From the NCBI GenBank assembly GCA_947471985.1, contig CANIZL010000058.1, forward strand, positions 1 through 42,018: a stretch of 42,018 nucleotides of DNA. Reading direction: 5' to 3'. The position numbers and the translations under genes are program-made. Under the pieces are notes generated by a model. The model made no database searches. It was not told the origin of the DNA and saw only the letters and a list, made by a program, of their open reading frames with translations. Origin of the DNA: Verrucomicrobiota bacterium (GTDB lineage: Bacteria > Verrucomicrobiota > Verrucomicrobiia > Limisphaerales > UBA9464). Within the stretch, counting starts at the first letter, position 1, and each line of letters opens with the position of its first letter. Of this stretch, positions 1-8,822 are shown one piece after another.

Positions 1-72
1 GACCGGTCTGCCGTCGTCGCCACGAATCCAGCTGGCGCTGCAGAACGCGGAGATCCGTCGAAGAAAATGTGA

Positions 73-828
73 GTGGCTTCATTCCCGCCGCTCACCCTGC
101 CAGCCACGCCCCTCTCACGTCCCGCATGCTTGCCGAAGGGACACGGATATCCTGAATTTGACGGACACTTGCGCCTCTCCTCCCGCGATCAACTCCGCGT
201 CTGCGAATTCGATCCAAGCACATTTATCGCCCAACATCGGCCGAAGCCCGAACGGCAGGGTTGGATCTTCCCCACGACCGCGCCGGAGGAGTTCCAGTGT
301 GCGGGTGCACGTTGGTCAACCAGCCATTGGTTTGGAGTGCACTCGACGACACAAATCCGCCGAGACTTCCGCCAAGGAGCCTCACTGTCCAAGGACTACC
401 CCGTCGAACGATCCCGGGAACCACGGCAACTGTATCGAGGCCACCTCAATTCGACCCAAGATCGCTCGACCTTCGAATCGATGGAACTGCTCACATCCAC
501 CAACTACTACGGCGCGGCCCTATTGCGGGAGTCCCACCGTGGCAGCGTGCTGAAATTGACCGGCCCGGATGGCTTTCTGCTGACCAGTCTGCACCAAAAC
601 GGATCGGTTGAGACGTTGATGATCCATCGGGTGGACCTCCAGGGCCAAATTCTGTGGCAAGCCGACACCGGCATCACCGAACTCGACCAGATACTTCCAG
701 ACCCCCGGGCGTTAGCCATTGTCGGGAAGCAAGCCGCACCCTCCGGCAAGTTACCCAAACCCGTGCTCGTGATTCTAAATAACGAATCAGGAGCACTCTC
801 GTCCCACTCGCTTTGGGTCGGGGAATGA
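73..828 (+). CDS. PA2928-like protein, possibly N-terminally truncated
   Basis: The open frame begins at a GTG directly after a stop codon and runs 251 codons. From about residue 137 it reads like a real protein: the segments TSTNYYGAALLRE, VDLQGQILWQADTG and LVILNNESGALSSHSLW resemble, from memory, the C-terminal part of PA2928-family proteins of unknown function. The middle (GWIFPT, YRGHL) may also belong to that family, but the first 40 residues look non-coding. PA2928 proteins are longer, so this may be a gene that lost its N-terminus by deletion or frameshift. An ATG at 481 would give only the C-terminal part. No neighbour hints at a role. The base composition looks somewhat less GC-rich than the genes that follow. 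The assignment rests on pattern memory alone. Confidence 0.42.
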   Translation: MASFPPLTLPATPLSRPACLPKGHGYPEFDGHLRLSSRDQLRVCEFDPSTFIAQHRPKPERQGWIFPTTAPEEFQCAGARWSTSHWFGVHSTTQIRRDFRQGASLSKDYPVERSREPRQLYRGHLNSTQDRSTFESMELLTSTNYYGAALLRESHRGSVLKLTGPDGFLLTSLHQNGSVETLMIHRVDLQGQILWQADTGITELDQILPDPRALAIVGKQAAPSGKLPKPVLVILNNESGALSSHSLWVGE

Positions 829-1017
829 GTGGGCAAGTCGGTGGTATCTGGCACCAAGCGGAGCGCCATCCATCATTCGTTTCCTTGCCCGCCGGAACGG
901 GACTGAACGGGCGTTTTCAATTGGGGCGAAATTGCCGCCCGGATGCAGGCACTTCACGTTCAGGCCAGGCAGGTCCCTCAACGCGGGAGAAGCCCAAGCG
1001 AGACTTTTTTGGGGGAT

Positions 1018-1091
1018 TGGAGCGGGTGAAGGGAATCGAACCCTCGTAACTAGTTTGGAAGACTAGCGCTCTACCATTGAGCTACACCCGC
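1018..1091 (-). tRNA. tRNA-Gly (anticodon UCC)
   Basis: Read on the minus strand, the sequence folds as a complete cloverleaf. The acceptor GCGGGTG pairs with CACCCGC, the D arm is GCTC/GAGC, the anticodon stem CTAGT/ACTAG encloses loop CTTCCAA, and the T arm contains GTTCGATTC. The anticodon TCC reads GGA and GGG glycine codons. The discriminator base is U, as usual for bacterial tRNA-Gly, and the 3' CCA is encoded (1018-1020). Without CCA it is 71 nt, the normal length. It stands alone, antisense to the flanking genes. Confidence 0.97.
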
Positions 1092-1315
1092 ATCGGCCAA
1101 AGATGTTGCCGGTTGTTCCCGGTCAGGCAAGAAGAACGTGAGGGAAAGGGGTTTTCCAAACCTGCTCCTTCGCCGGCGCCTTCATCCCGAGTTCCCCTGC
1201 CCTACCCGCCACCCAATCACCGTCACCCTCGGTCATCGGCCCCAATTTTCCCACCGATCCCGACGCGCCCCCTGTTCAGGGGCCAAACTGCCGGCTAGCC
1301 TCGGATCTGCAACTC

Positions 1316-2710
1316 ATGAGTGACTCAGTGAACGAACTGCTCCTGACCGGCGGACGCGTGATAGATCCAGCCAGCGGACTCGATCAAATCGGGGACGTGC
1401 TGCTCCGCCATGGCCGCATCGCCGCCGTTGGCCCCGACGCCGCCCGCGGCGCCGCCCCGCAGGCCAAGCGCATCGACGTTTCCGGTCAGGTGGTCTGTCC
1501 CGGCCTGATCGATCTCCACGTCCATTTTCGCGAACCGGGTCAGACCAAAAAGGAGGATATCGCCTCCGGAGCCCAGTGCGCCGCCCGCGGCGGTTTCACT
1601 TCCGTGGTTTGCATGCCCAATACCAATCCCAGTCTGGACAGCCCCGCCACTGTCGCGCTCGTCCTCGACCGGGCCCGGACGGCGTGCGTCAACGTCTTTA
1701 CCACCGGCGCGTTGACCAAGGGAATTGCCGGCGAAGAACTCGCGTCAATTGGCGCCCTGGCCAAGGCCGGGGTCGTGGCGCTGTCCGATGACGGCCATTG
1801 CATCCAGAACAATGATCTGATGCGTCGGGCCTGCGAGTACGCGCGCATGTTCGGGCTACCGGTGATGGATCATTGCCAGGATTATTCACTCGTCCGCGAC
1901 GGGGTCATGCATGAGGGGTGGTACTCGACCATGCTGGGCCTCGCCGGCTGGCCGAGCGCCGGCGAAGAGATGATCGTTGCCCGAAACATCCTGCTCGCCG
2001 AGCAAACAGGCACACCCATCCACTGCCAGCACATGAGTGCGGCCGGCAGTGTGCGGCTCATCCGCGAGGCGAAAAAGCGCGGCGTGCCGATCTCCGGTGA
2101 AGCCTGTTCCCATCATTTTACCCTGACCGACGCCGCACTGGCGGGCTCGGCGGAATTCTGGAAGACCGACGGAGCCGAACTCGCCCAACGTTTGTTCGCC
2201 GGCCGGGAGCTGCCCGTATGGCCCTCGTTCCACACCCATTTCAAGATGAATCCGCCCCTGCGCACGGCGGCGGATCGCGAAGCCATCCTCGAGGGTCTGG
2301 CGGACGGCACCCTGGAGATCATTGCCAGCGATCATGCCCCGCACACGGAAACGGAAAAGGAACAGGAATTCGCCTACGCACCGTTCGGCATTCTCGGATT
2401 GGAAGTCGAACTGGCGTTGTCCCTGACCCAACTACTGCACACGGGCCGGATGACCTTGCCGGCGTTGCTGGCAAAATTGACCTGCAATCCCGCCCGCTTC
2501 CTGAAGTTGCCCGACCAGCGCGGAACCCTCGCCGTCGGGGCGGCGGGCGACGTCACGGTTTTCGATCCCAACGCAGTGTGGATCAGCCGACGGGAGGAAA
2601 CCGCCTCAAAGTCGCGCAATAATCCGTTCCATGACTGGCCCCTCCGCGGGCGGCCCACACTGACCATCGTCGGCGGCCAGATCGCCTGGGAACGGCCGCA
2701 GCCCTGGTAA
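1316..2710 (+). CDS. pyrC: Dihydroorotase, class I type
   Basis: Catalyses reversible cyclisation of N-carbamoyl-L-aspartate to dihydroorotate, the third step of de novo pyrimidine synthesis, in the cytoplasm. The 464-residue protein has the amidohydrolase zinc motif HVHFREPG (His68, His70), the aspartate-containing SDDGH around 157-161 that replaces the carboxylated lysine in class I enzymes, DHCQD (His186), HCQHMS (His239) and SDHAPH (Asp339). The substrate-loop motif MNPPLR is near 311-316. Compared with typical PyrC there is an insertion of roughly 25 residues before that motif (about 276-305). The ATG at 1316 was chosen because the conserved N-terminal strand follows directly. No pyrB is adjacent. 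folB begins 13 bp downstream, so the two are probably cotranscribed. Confidence 0.95.
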   Translation: MSDSVNELLLTGGRVIDPASGLDQIGDVLLRHGRIAAVGPDAARGAAPQAKRIDVSGQVVCPGLIDLHVHFREPGQTKKEDIASGAQCAARGGFTSVVCMPNTNPSLDSPATVALVLDRARTACVNVFTTGALTKGIAGEELASIGALAKAGVVALSDDGHCIQNNDLMRRACEYARMFGLPVMDHCQDYSLVRDGVMHEGWYSTMLGLAGWPSAGEEMIVARNILLAEQTGTPIHCQHMSAAGSVRLIREAKKRGVPISGEACSHHFTLTDAALAGSAEFWKTDGAELAQRLFAGRELPVWPSFHTHFKMNPPLRTAADREAILEGLADGTLEIIASDHAPHTETEKEQEFAYAPFGILGLEVELALSLTQLLHTGRMTLPALLAKLTCNPARFLKLPDQRGTLAVGAAGDVTVFDPNAVWISRREETASKSRNNPFHDWPLRGRPTLTIVGGQIAWERPQPW

Positions 2711-2723
2711 TCCTCCTTCGCCC

Positions 2724-3080
2724 ATGGATTTCATCACTTTGGCGGACCTTGAAGTTTGGTATCGGGTGGGCGTGCCCGATGCCGAGCGGGAAAAACCGCA
2801 ACGACTGGCGCTCACGATCGAGTTGGGCCTCGATTTTCGGGCGGCAGCGGCGACCGACGACATTGCGGCCACCATCAATTATTTTGATCTCAGCCAAAGG
2901 CTCATCGCCTGGGGTCAAGGGCGGAGTTGGCGGCTCATTGAGACGTTGGTTGTGGAAGTTGCCGAAATGATCCTACGGGAATACCGGCCCAGTACCGTCA
3001 CCGTGGAAGTGCGAAAGTTCATTCTGCCGAAAACGCGTTATGTGTCGGTGCGGGTAACGCGACCGATGGCGCGTACGTAG
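2724..3080 (+). CDS. folB: Dihydroneopterin aldolase
   Basis: Converts 7,8-dihydroneopterin to 6-hydroxymethyl-7,8-dihydropterin and glycolaldehyde in folate synthesis. The protein has 118 residues, the normal family size. It shows the N-terminal GVPDAEREKPQ segment typical of FolB, INYFDLSQRL (conserved Tyr53), LIETL (Glu73, expected pterin-anchoring glutamate) and VRKFILPK (Lys98, candidate catalytic lysine). It follows pyrC by 13 bp and is probably translated from the same message. No other folate gene is nearby. Confidence 0.92.
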   Translation: MDFITLADLEVWYRVGVPDAEREKPQRLALTIELGLDFRAAAATDDIAATINYFDLSQRLIAWGQGRSWRLIETLVVEVAEMILREYRPSTVTVEVRKFILPKTRYVSVRVTRPMART

Positions 3081-3174
3081 GGCATTAGGTTGCTGTTGGG
3101 ACCATTCCCCGGCACGCAAAGCCCCATTCAAGACGAACAGTGGCCGAGACCCAATGGCGGAGGCGGGTAGTTTT

Positions 3175-3229
3175 TAGGTAGGTCGACTCCAGCTTCCCTT
3201 TTTGGTCGGAAGGGGAAATCGACTGCCTA
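3175..3229. other. Imperfect stem-loop between folB and the nfeD-like gene
   Basis: The arms TAGG/CCTA, TCGA/TCGA and TTCCC/GGGGAA pair in nested order around a T-rich loop, with bulges between the blocks. It is in the 191-bp gap upstream of the NfeD/FloA cluster. There is no run of T after it on the plus strand, so it is not a standard intrinsic terminator. It could be a leader structure or chance. Confidence 0.3.
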
Positions 3230-3271
3230 GATTCCACTTCTCAAGGGCGGACGTCTTGGTAGTCTGGCCGC

Positions 3272-3727
3272 ATGGAACTGGTCATCGCGCTCTTGGTCGC
3301 CGGCGCCCTGCTCTTTGTCTGTGAAGTTTACCTGCCCGGCTTCATCGCCGGCAAGTTCGGGCTGCTGGCCCTCGCGGCCGCCGTGGCCATCGCCTACTTC
3401 CGCTTTGGAGCTTCCGGCGGCACTTGGACCCTGCTGGCCGCCGCAGCCATCGTCGGTGTGGGGGGCTTCGCCTATCTGAAGTTCTTCTCCCGAACCGGCG
3501 TTGCCACGGGCATCGTTTCCCTCGGTGTCTCAGCCACGCCACCACCCGCCCATTTGAACCTGCTAAACCAGATCGGCGAGACCCTGACTCCACTTCGTCC
3601 CGGGGGCACCGCACGGTTTGGGGATGACCGCATCGACGTCGTTTCCGACGGCACGCCCGTGGACGCCGGAAAGGCCGTTCGCGTCGTCTCGGTGGAAGGT
3701 CATCGCATCGTTGTCCGGGCCGCGTAA
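3272..3727 (+). CDS. Short NfeD-like membrane protein
   Basis: The 151-residue protein has two or three predicted membrane helices (about residues 1-20, 28-45 and 50-68). A C-terminal segment of about 50 residues reads as an NfeD-type OB-fold beta barrel (GETLTPLRPGGTARFGDDRI through GHRIVVR). NfeD proteins of this short type lack the ClpP-like protease domain of long forms and work with flotillin/stomatin proteins in membrane microdomains. The gene lies 60 bp upstream of floA, matching the conserved nfeD-floA pairing. Residue 80-100 holds a Pro-rich linker. The ATG at 3272 starts directly with the first hydrophobic helix. Confidence 0.85.
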   Translation: MELVIALLVAGALLFVCEVYLPGFIAGKFGLLALAAAVAIAYFRFGASGGTWTLLAAAAIVGVGGFAYLKFFSRTGVATGIVSLGVSATPPPAHLNLLNQIGETLTPLRPGGTARFGDDRIDVVSDGTPVDAGKAVRVVSVEGHRIVVRAA

Positions 3728-3787
3728 ACTTCACTTCAACACGCTTTTCCAGAAAACAACCCACTCAATTCTCAGACCAGGCCACCC

Positions 3788-4831
3788 ATGAACCTGCTTC
3801 CTCTGCTCGCTCAACAAGTCGAAATCACCAGCCCCGGCGTGCTCTTCGGCATCGCCGTGCTCGGTGTTCTCGCGCTGTTCTTCGCCATCATCATCTTCAA
3901 CTACGGGTCCATCTGGTTGCGCGCCACGGCGTCCGGCGCGTCTGTTGGCGTGATGGAACTGGTGGCGTTGAGCCTCCGGAAAGTTCCCGTGGGCGCGGTG
4001 GTGGACAACCGGATCACCGCCATGAAATCCGGATTGGAAGTCTCCATTGACCAGCTTTCCACCCACCACCTTTCGGGCGGCAGCATTAACATGGTAGTGC
4101 AGGCTTTGATCGCCGCGCAGAAGGCCGGGATCCACCTCGACTTCGATCGCGCCTGCGCCATCGATCTGGCCACCAAAGGCACCGGCAAGACCGTGTTGGA
4201 AGCCGTGCGCACGAGCGTCAATCCCAAGGTCATCGACTGCCCGGCTCCGCAACAGGGTAAAGTGACCATTGAAGCCGTGGCCAAGGACGGGATCGCGGTG
4301 AAGGTCAAAGCGCGGGTGACGGTGCGGACCAACCTCGACCGCTTCGTCGGCGGCGCGACCGAGGAGACCATCATTGCCCGGGTGGGTGAAGGTATCGTGA
4401 CCACCATCGGTTCCGCGGAGAGCTATAAAGAGGTGCTGGAGAATCCGGATCGGATATCCAAAAACGTCCTGTCCAAGGCGCTCGATTCCAATACAGCGTT
4501 TGAAATTCTGTCGATCGATATCGCGGATGTCGACGTGGGGGAAAACGTGGGGGCAAAACTGCAAGCCGAACAGGCCGAGGCGAACAAACTGATCGCCCAG
4601 GCCCATGCCGAAACCCGCCGAGCGGCCGCGGTGGCCGTGGAGCAGGAGAACATTGCCCGGGTGTCCGAAATGCGGGCCCGCGTGGTGGAGGCGGAGGCGC
4701 AGGTGCCCCTCGCGATGGCCGAAGCCTTCCGCAACGGCAATCTGGGCATCATGGATTACTACAAAATGAAGAACATCCAGGCCGACAGTGCCATGCGCGA
4801 GAGCATCGCCGGCACGGGCAGCAAGGGGTGA
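3788..4831 (+). CDS. floA: Flotillin-like protein FloA
   Basis: A 347-residue membrane scaffold protein of the YqfA/FloA (UPF0365) family, which organises bacterial membrane microdomains and influences membrane fluidity and membrane-bound proteases. There is one N-terminal membrane segment (about 15-37). A band-7/SPFH-like region follows, with landmarks [31 protein letters not shown] and [19 protein letters not shown]. The C-terminal half is an Ala/Glu-rich helix (about 258-315) ending near [14 protein letters not shown]. The length matches the family. It lies between the nfeD-like gene and a small membrane-anchored unknown gene, and all three probably form one unit. Confidence 0.95.
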   Translation: MNLLPLLAQQVEITSPGVLFGIAVLGVLALFFAIIIFNYGSIWLRATASGASVGVMELVALSLRKVPVGAVVDNRITAMKSGLEVSIDQLSTHHLSGGSINMVVQALIAAQKAGIHLDFDRACAIDLATKGTGKTVLEAVRTSVNPKVIDCPAPQQGKVTIEAVAKDGIAVKVKARVTVRTNLDRFVGGATEETIIARVGEGIVTTIGSAESYKEVLENPDRISKNVLSKALDSNTAFEILSIDIADVDVGENVGAKLQAEQAEANKLIAQAHAETRRAAAVAVEQENIARVSEMRARVVEAEAQVPLAMAEAFRNGNLGIMDYYKMKNIQADSAMRESIAGTGSKG

Positions 4832-4862
4832 CCCATCTCGGATTCTCCAATTCGCTCCTCCC

Positions 4863-5534
4863 ATGCCCACACTTCTGGCCCGCCTGGACGGACCCTGGCC
4901 CCTGGTGATTTTCGCCGTGGCGGTGATCTGCCAGGTCGGCGCCGCGGCCTGGCAGCGGTGGCGTCAGCAGAACCTCGAATCCACGGCCACCACCGGCGAT
5001 TTGGAGTCGATACTGGGGCGCATGTCGTCCGCACAGGACACTTCCCCGGAGTCCGCCATCGCCCCACTTACGGAAGCGGAACGGGCCGCGATCCGGGAAC
5101 GGCAGCTGCGCGGCACGGGCAATTGGCGCAACCCGGCTCCTCCCTTGCCCGCGCCGCCGCCGCTGCCGGCATACGAAACCACTCGGGAATCCGGCCCGGG
5201 GCCCACGACGGAAAACTGGGTACCGTGGGAAGAATCCACTGCGGCTCTAAATGAAGCGCACGCCCGGCTGGCGCAGGCCGACGTGGTCGCCACTGAATCG
5301 CTGCCGCCCCTGCGCGCGGCCCCCGAGGCGTTGCGTGCGGCGACGGAACGGCTGGCGGCGGCGGACCAGCTGATTCAGCAGGCGCGGGCCACGCGGCGAT
5401 CGGAAAACGTCGCACGTCCGGCGCCCACCGGCCTGGCGGCGGAACTGGCCCGTTCCCTGCGCGAGCCGGCCACCGCGCGCGGCGCGGTCATCGCCGGGGT
5501 GTTGCTCGGGCGGCCCAAGTGCCTGGAGGAATGA
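4863..5534 (+). CDS. Unknown membrane-anchored Ala/Pro-rich protein after FloA
   Basis: A 223-residue protein I do not recognise. The ATG at 4863 was preferred over the in-frame upstream codon at 4788 because the latter lies inside floA. It starts with one hydrophobic helix (about 10-28) and then a soluble, low-complexity region. A proline-rich stretch (PAPPLPAPPPLPAY) sits around residues 95-110 and an Ala/Arg/Glu-rich helical region at about 130-190. It begins 31 bp after floA, so it is likely in the nfeD-floA operon. That position is where Bacillus has yqfB, but no similarity is evident. It is possibly a FloA partner; this is inference from location only. Confidence 0.65.
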   Translation: MPTLLARLDGPWPLVIFAVAVICQVGAAAWQRWRQQNLESTATTGDLESILGRMSSAQDTSPESAIAPLTEAERAAIRERQLRGTGNWRNPAPPLPAPPPLPAYETTRESGPGPTTENWVPWEESTAALNEAHARLAQADVVATESLPPLRAAPEALRAATERLAAADQLIQQARATRRSENVARPAPTGLAAELARSLREPATARGAVIAGVLLGRPKCLEE

Positions 5535-5619
5535 CTCCGGCGAGCCGGCGGACCGGGTCAGCACGGATCCCGTGTAACCCTCCCGGGGCTCCCCGGTCTC
5601 ACCCGTGTACTTATCAGCT

Positions 5620-6438
5620 ATGAAAATCTCTGTCCCCTCCCGTTTCGGCCTGTCCCTGGCGCTGGCACTGGCTGTGACGGCTCCCGTGTCCGCGGATCCG
5701 AAGAGTGACCTTCTGGCGGCCGCCAAGAAACTTGGCGACGCGAAAAACTACACCTGGACCACCACGGTGGACTTGGAGGGCATGCCCTTCAAGCCCGGCC
5801 CCACGAACGGCAAACGCCAAAAGGACGGCTACGTTTGGATTTCATCGGAAATGATGGGCAACACGTCCGAGGCTTTTCTGCGCGGTACCAATGGGGTGGC
5901 CAAAGTCGATGGAGAATGGAAGAGCGAAGCCGACCTGCCCCAATTTGGCGGCCCGGGCGGTCCCGGGGGGCCGGGCGGCGGAGGTCCCGGTGGTGATCGC
6001 CCCGGTGCGGGAGGACCCGGGGGCCGGGGTGGATTTGCCGGAATGGGCGCCCGGAGATTGCTGCAGACCAAGGCTCCGCATGAAGCCGCTTTGACGTACG
6101 CCGAAAAGGCCAAGGATCTAAAAGCCACAGACGGCGCCATCACCGGCGAACTGCCGGAGGATGTGGTCAAAGAACTGGCCATGTTTGGACGACGCGGTCG
6201 GGGCGGTGGCCCCGGTGGTGGCGGCGGTCCGACCAATGCCAAGGGCTGGATTAAAATCAAATTAGCCAACGGTCAGATCACCAAGGCAATCCTGGAAATC
6301 GAGTCCGAAATGCGGGCTCCGGACGGCGGCACCCAGACCATCAACGCCATCACCACCACGGAGATCAAAGACGTCGGCACCACCCAATTGGAGGTGCCGG
6401 AAGCGGTGAAGTCCAAGCTGGAAAAGGCGGACAAGTAA
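5620..6438 (+). CDS. Secreted Gly-rich protein of unknown function
   Basis: Translation from the ATG at 5620 (272 residues) begins with a clear signal peptide, MKISVPSRFGLSLALALAV, with likely cleavage after VSA. A GTG 15 bases upstream is also open but would precede the signal charge cluster. The mature protein has a WTTTVDLEG start, two glycine-rich segments (about 107-140 and 192-206) and a C-terminal beta-rich part with repeated ITK/ITT strands. The glycine stretches resemble flexible linkers. I do not recognise the family. It precedes a MacAB-type exporter on the same strand by about 145 bp, and the exporter's adaptor also has a Gly-rich insert, so a functional link is possible but unproven. 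Confidence 0.75.
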   Translation: MKISVPSRFGLSLALALAVTAPVSADPKSDLLAAAKKLGDAKNYTWTTTVDLEGMPFKPGPTNGKRQKDGYVWISSEMMGNTSEAFLRGTNGVAKVDGEWKSEADLPQFGGPGGPGGPGGGGPGGDRPGAGGPGGRGGFAGMGARRLLQTKAPHEAALTYAEKAKDLKATDGAITGELPEDVVKELAMFGRRGRGGGPGGGGGPTNAKGWIKIKLANGQITKAILEIESEMRAPDGGTQTINAITTTEIKDVGTTQLEVPEAVKSKLEKADK

Positions 6439-6582
6439 TCCGCTGATTCGATTTCGCACCTGTGGCACCCCAGTGACCCAAATAAAGTGACCGTGGCCGG
6501 AAGCCCCGCGCCCATCACTTTTCCCACGACTTGGGTTGCCGCCCGTTCCAATGCCCCGAATGATTCCCCACGTTTGACACCG

Positions 6583-8025
6583 ATGACGCCCCGCATGCCC
6601 GCTTCGACCCGCTTTCTTGTACCGCTGCTACCCGTGCCCATCGCCCTGTTTCTGGGCGGCTGCGGCGCCAAGGAAACCCCGCTGGAATTACGTTCCGAGA
6701 CGGTGGTCCGCACCAACTTGGTGCAGAGCGTGAGTGTCAATGGAACGATCAATCCCCTGCGCCTCGTCAGTGTGGGCAGTCAGGTCGGTGGATTGATCCT
6801 CGAACTCAACGCCGATTTCAACACCCGGGTCAAGGAAGGCGCGGTGATCGCCAAGATCGATCCCTCCACCTATGAGCGCGCCCTGACGCAGGCCAAAGCC
6901 CGTTTGGCCAGCGCTCAGGCGGACCTCGTCCAGGCGGAATTTGACGCCAAGCAAACGGCCACCTTGTTCAATTTGAAGCAATTGCCGGAGAGCGATCTGG
7001 TGCGGACCAAAGCCACCCTCCTGAAGGCCCAGGCGTCCGTCAAGACCCAGGAGGCGGCGGTGGAGAGTGCGGACGTCGATCTCAAGCGCACAACCATCTA
7101 TGCGCCGATCACCGGCATGGTGATTTCCCGGGCGGTCGAGGCCGGCCAGACGGTGGCCGCAAGTTTCAACACCCCGACGCTGTTCACCATCGCCAGCGAC
7201 CTGACAAAGATGCAGATCGAACTGGCGGTATCCGAAGCCGACATCGGCACGGTCGAGTACGGCCAGCGGGTGGATTTCACAGTGGATGCGTTTTCCGGCC
7301 AGAAGTTCAGCGGGCAGGTGCGGCAGGTGCGGTTCGCCCCCACCACCAACCAAAGCGTGGTCACGTACACCACCGTGGTGGACATCGATAATCCCGAAAT
7401 GAAGCTGCGGCCCGGGATGACGGCCAACGCTCTGATCATTACTTCGGAGAAAACCAATGTTCTCCGGGTCGCCGCTGGCGCCCTGCGCTTCACGCCGCCT
7501 CCCGGATTGAAGGTGCTGCCGGCCAACAACAAGGTTTCGACGAACGACATCGTCCGCGGCCCCGGCGCGATGAACGGGGATCAGGGCTTTCCGACGCCTC
7601 CTTGGATGGCCCAGGGACGCTTCCGCCCCACGGATGAAGAACGGGAGAAGTGGCTCGCCTCATTGACGCCTGAACAAAAGGAAGCCTACGACAAATTCCG
7701 TGCGGAAATGCGCAAGCGTATGGCTGAAGGCGGCGGTGGACCGGGCGGAGCCGGCGGCGCTCCACGGCCCAAGGCGGCGACGGGGCCCACTCTTCGTACG
7801 GTCTATCTGCCCGGGACCAATACCACGGCGGGCAAGCCCGAATTGTTCCTGCAGGCCGTCAACGTCAAGGTCGGCACCAGCGACAGCCTGGGTTACGAAG
7901 TGCTGGAAGGTTTGCCCGTGGGCACTCCGGTGGTCACGGGAACACGCGGAGGAGCTGCCGCAACGCCACTGCCGACTGCCAATCCGTTGGGCTCGCCCTT
8001 CGGCGGCGGCGCCCCGCGTCGTTAA
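6583..8025 (+). CDS. MacA-like periplasmic adaptor lipoprotein with LTPEQ-containing insert
   Basis: Membrane-fusion (HlyD/MacA) subunit of a tripartite ABC efflux system, joining the MacB-type permease to an outer-membrane channel. The ATG at 6583 (480 residues) was chosen because a lipoprotein signal follows at once, with lipobox LGGC and Cys27. A further ATG at 6595 is possible. Domains in order are a beta-barrel/lipoyl half (VGSQVGGLILELNADFNTRV), an alpha-helical hairpin about 100-170, a second lipoyl half (TTIYAPITGMVISRAVEAGQ) and a beta barrel. An unusual segment at about 305-405 contains REKWLASLTPEQKEAYDKF and a GGGGPGGAGG linker before the membrane-proximal domain. macB-type ATPase and permease genes follow within 27 bp. 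The substrate is unknown. Confidence 0.88.
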   Translation: MTPRMPASTRFLVPLLPVPIALFLGGCGAKETPLELRSETVVRTNLVQSVSVNGTINPLRLVSVGSQVGGLILELNADFNTRVKEGAVIAKIDPSTYERALTQAKARLASAQADLVQAEFDAKQTATLFNLKQLPESDLVRTKATLLKAQASVKTQEAAVESADVDLKRTTIYAPITGMVISRAVEAGQTVAASFNTPTLFTIASDLTKMQIELAVSEADIGTVEYGQRVDFTVDAFSGQKFSGQVRQVRFAPTTNQSVVTYTTVVDIDNPEMKLRPGMTANALIITSEKTNVLRVAAGALRFTPPPGLKVLPANNKVSTNDIVRGPGAMNGDQGFPTPPWMAQGRFRPTDEEREKWLASLTPEQKEAYDKFRAEMRKRMAEGGGGPGGAGGAPRPKAATGPTLRTVYLPGTNTTAGKPELFLQAVNVKVGTSDSLGYEVLEGLPVGTPVVTGTRGGAAATPLPTANPLGSPFGGGAPRR

Positions 8026-8051
8026 TCGGTCATCGCCCCTGCCCTTCCGCC

Positions 8052-8816
8052 ATGATCGAGCCCGTCATCCAGTTGCAGGACTTCCGCAAGACCTACCATT
8101 CCGGGGAAGTCGAGGTTCACGCCGTCCGCGGGGTCAACCTGACCATCCAGGCGGGAGAATTCATCGCCATCATGGGCGCCAGCGGTTCCGGCAAGAGCAC
8201 CATGATGAACACCATCGGCTGCCTCGACCGGCCGACCGCGGGAAAATATCTGCTCGATGGCGTGGATGTTGGCGGTTTGAACCGGAACGAACTGGCCGCT
8301 CTGCGAAACATGAAGCTCGGGTTCGTCTTTCAGGGATTCAACCTGCTGGCGCGCACCTCGGCCGTGGAAAACGTGGAACTGCCCATGTTCTATGCCCGAC
8401 CGGGCCTCAGCGGCCGCGAACAGCGCCGACGGGCCCTGGCCTCGCTGGAACTGGTCGGCTTGGGCAAACGCACTGATCACACTCCCAGTCAACTTTCCGG
8501 CGGGCAACAACAGCGGGTGGCCATCGCCCGCGCCTTGGTCAACAACCCCAAGGTCCTCCTGGCCGATGAACCAACAGGGAATCTCGATTCGCGCACCAGC
8601 ATCGAGATCATGGGCATTTTCCAACAACTGAACGATCAGGGCATGACGGTGGTGATGGTCACCCACGAACTCGATATCGCGCACTATTGCCGTCGGGTGG
8701 TCGTCATGCGGGATGGCCTGATCCGCAGCGACGAACCCGTCACCAACCGACTGATTGGCTCCACCCAATTGGCCCTGCTCGATGCGGAGCAGAAGGCCGT
8801 CCAACTTACCGCCTGA
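8052..8816 (+). CDS. MacB/LolD-type ABC transporter ATPase
   Basis: Cytoplasmic ATPase of a type VII (MacB-like) ABC system, which uses ATP hydrolysis for mechanotransmission rather than passing substrate through the membrane. The 254-residue protein shows Walker [10 protein letters not shown] (42-50), Q-loop FVFQGFNLL, signature LSGGQQQR, Walker [13 protein letters not shown] and the switch histidine in VTHELD. In E. coli MacB the ATPase and permease are one chain; here they are separate genes. It is 26 bp after the adaptor gene and 6 bp before the permease, so the three should be cotranscribed. Confidence 0.95.
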   Translation: MIEPVIQLQDFRKTYHSGEVEVHAVRGVNLTIQAGEFIAIMGASGSGKSTMMNTIGCLDRPTAGKYLLDGVDVGGLNRNELAALRNMKLGFVFQGFNLLARTSAVENVELPMFYARPGLSGREQRRRALASLELVGLGKRTDHTPSQLSGGQQQRVAIARALVNNPKVLLADEPTGNLDSRTSIEIMGIFQQLNDQGMTVVMVTHELDIAHYCRRVVVMRDGLIRSDEPVTNRLIGSTQLALLDAEQKAVQLTA

Positions 8817-8822
8817 TCCGTC

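Noticed and set aside
1-72. Tail of a coding gene at the window edge
   Set aside because: All three forward frames read through with no recognisable protein ending, so no call is made.
3731-4870. A 379-codon minus-strand frame
   Set aside because: It covers floA on the other strand, and floA is an unambiguous match by its motifs. The minus translation is His/Gly-rich without a domain.
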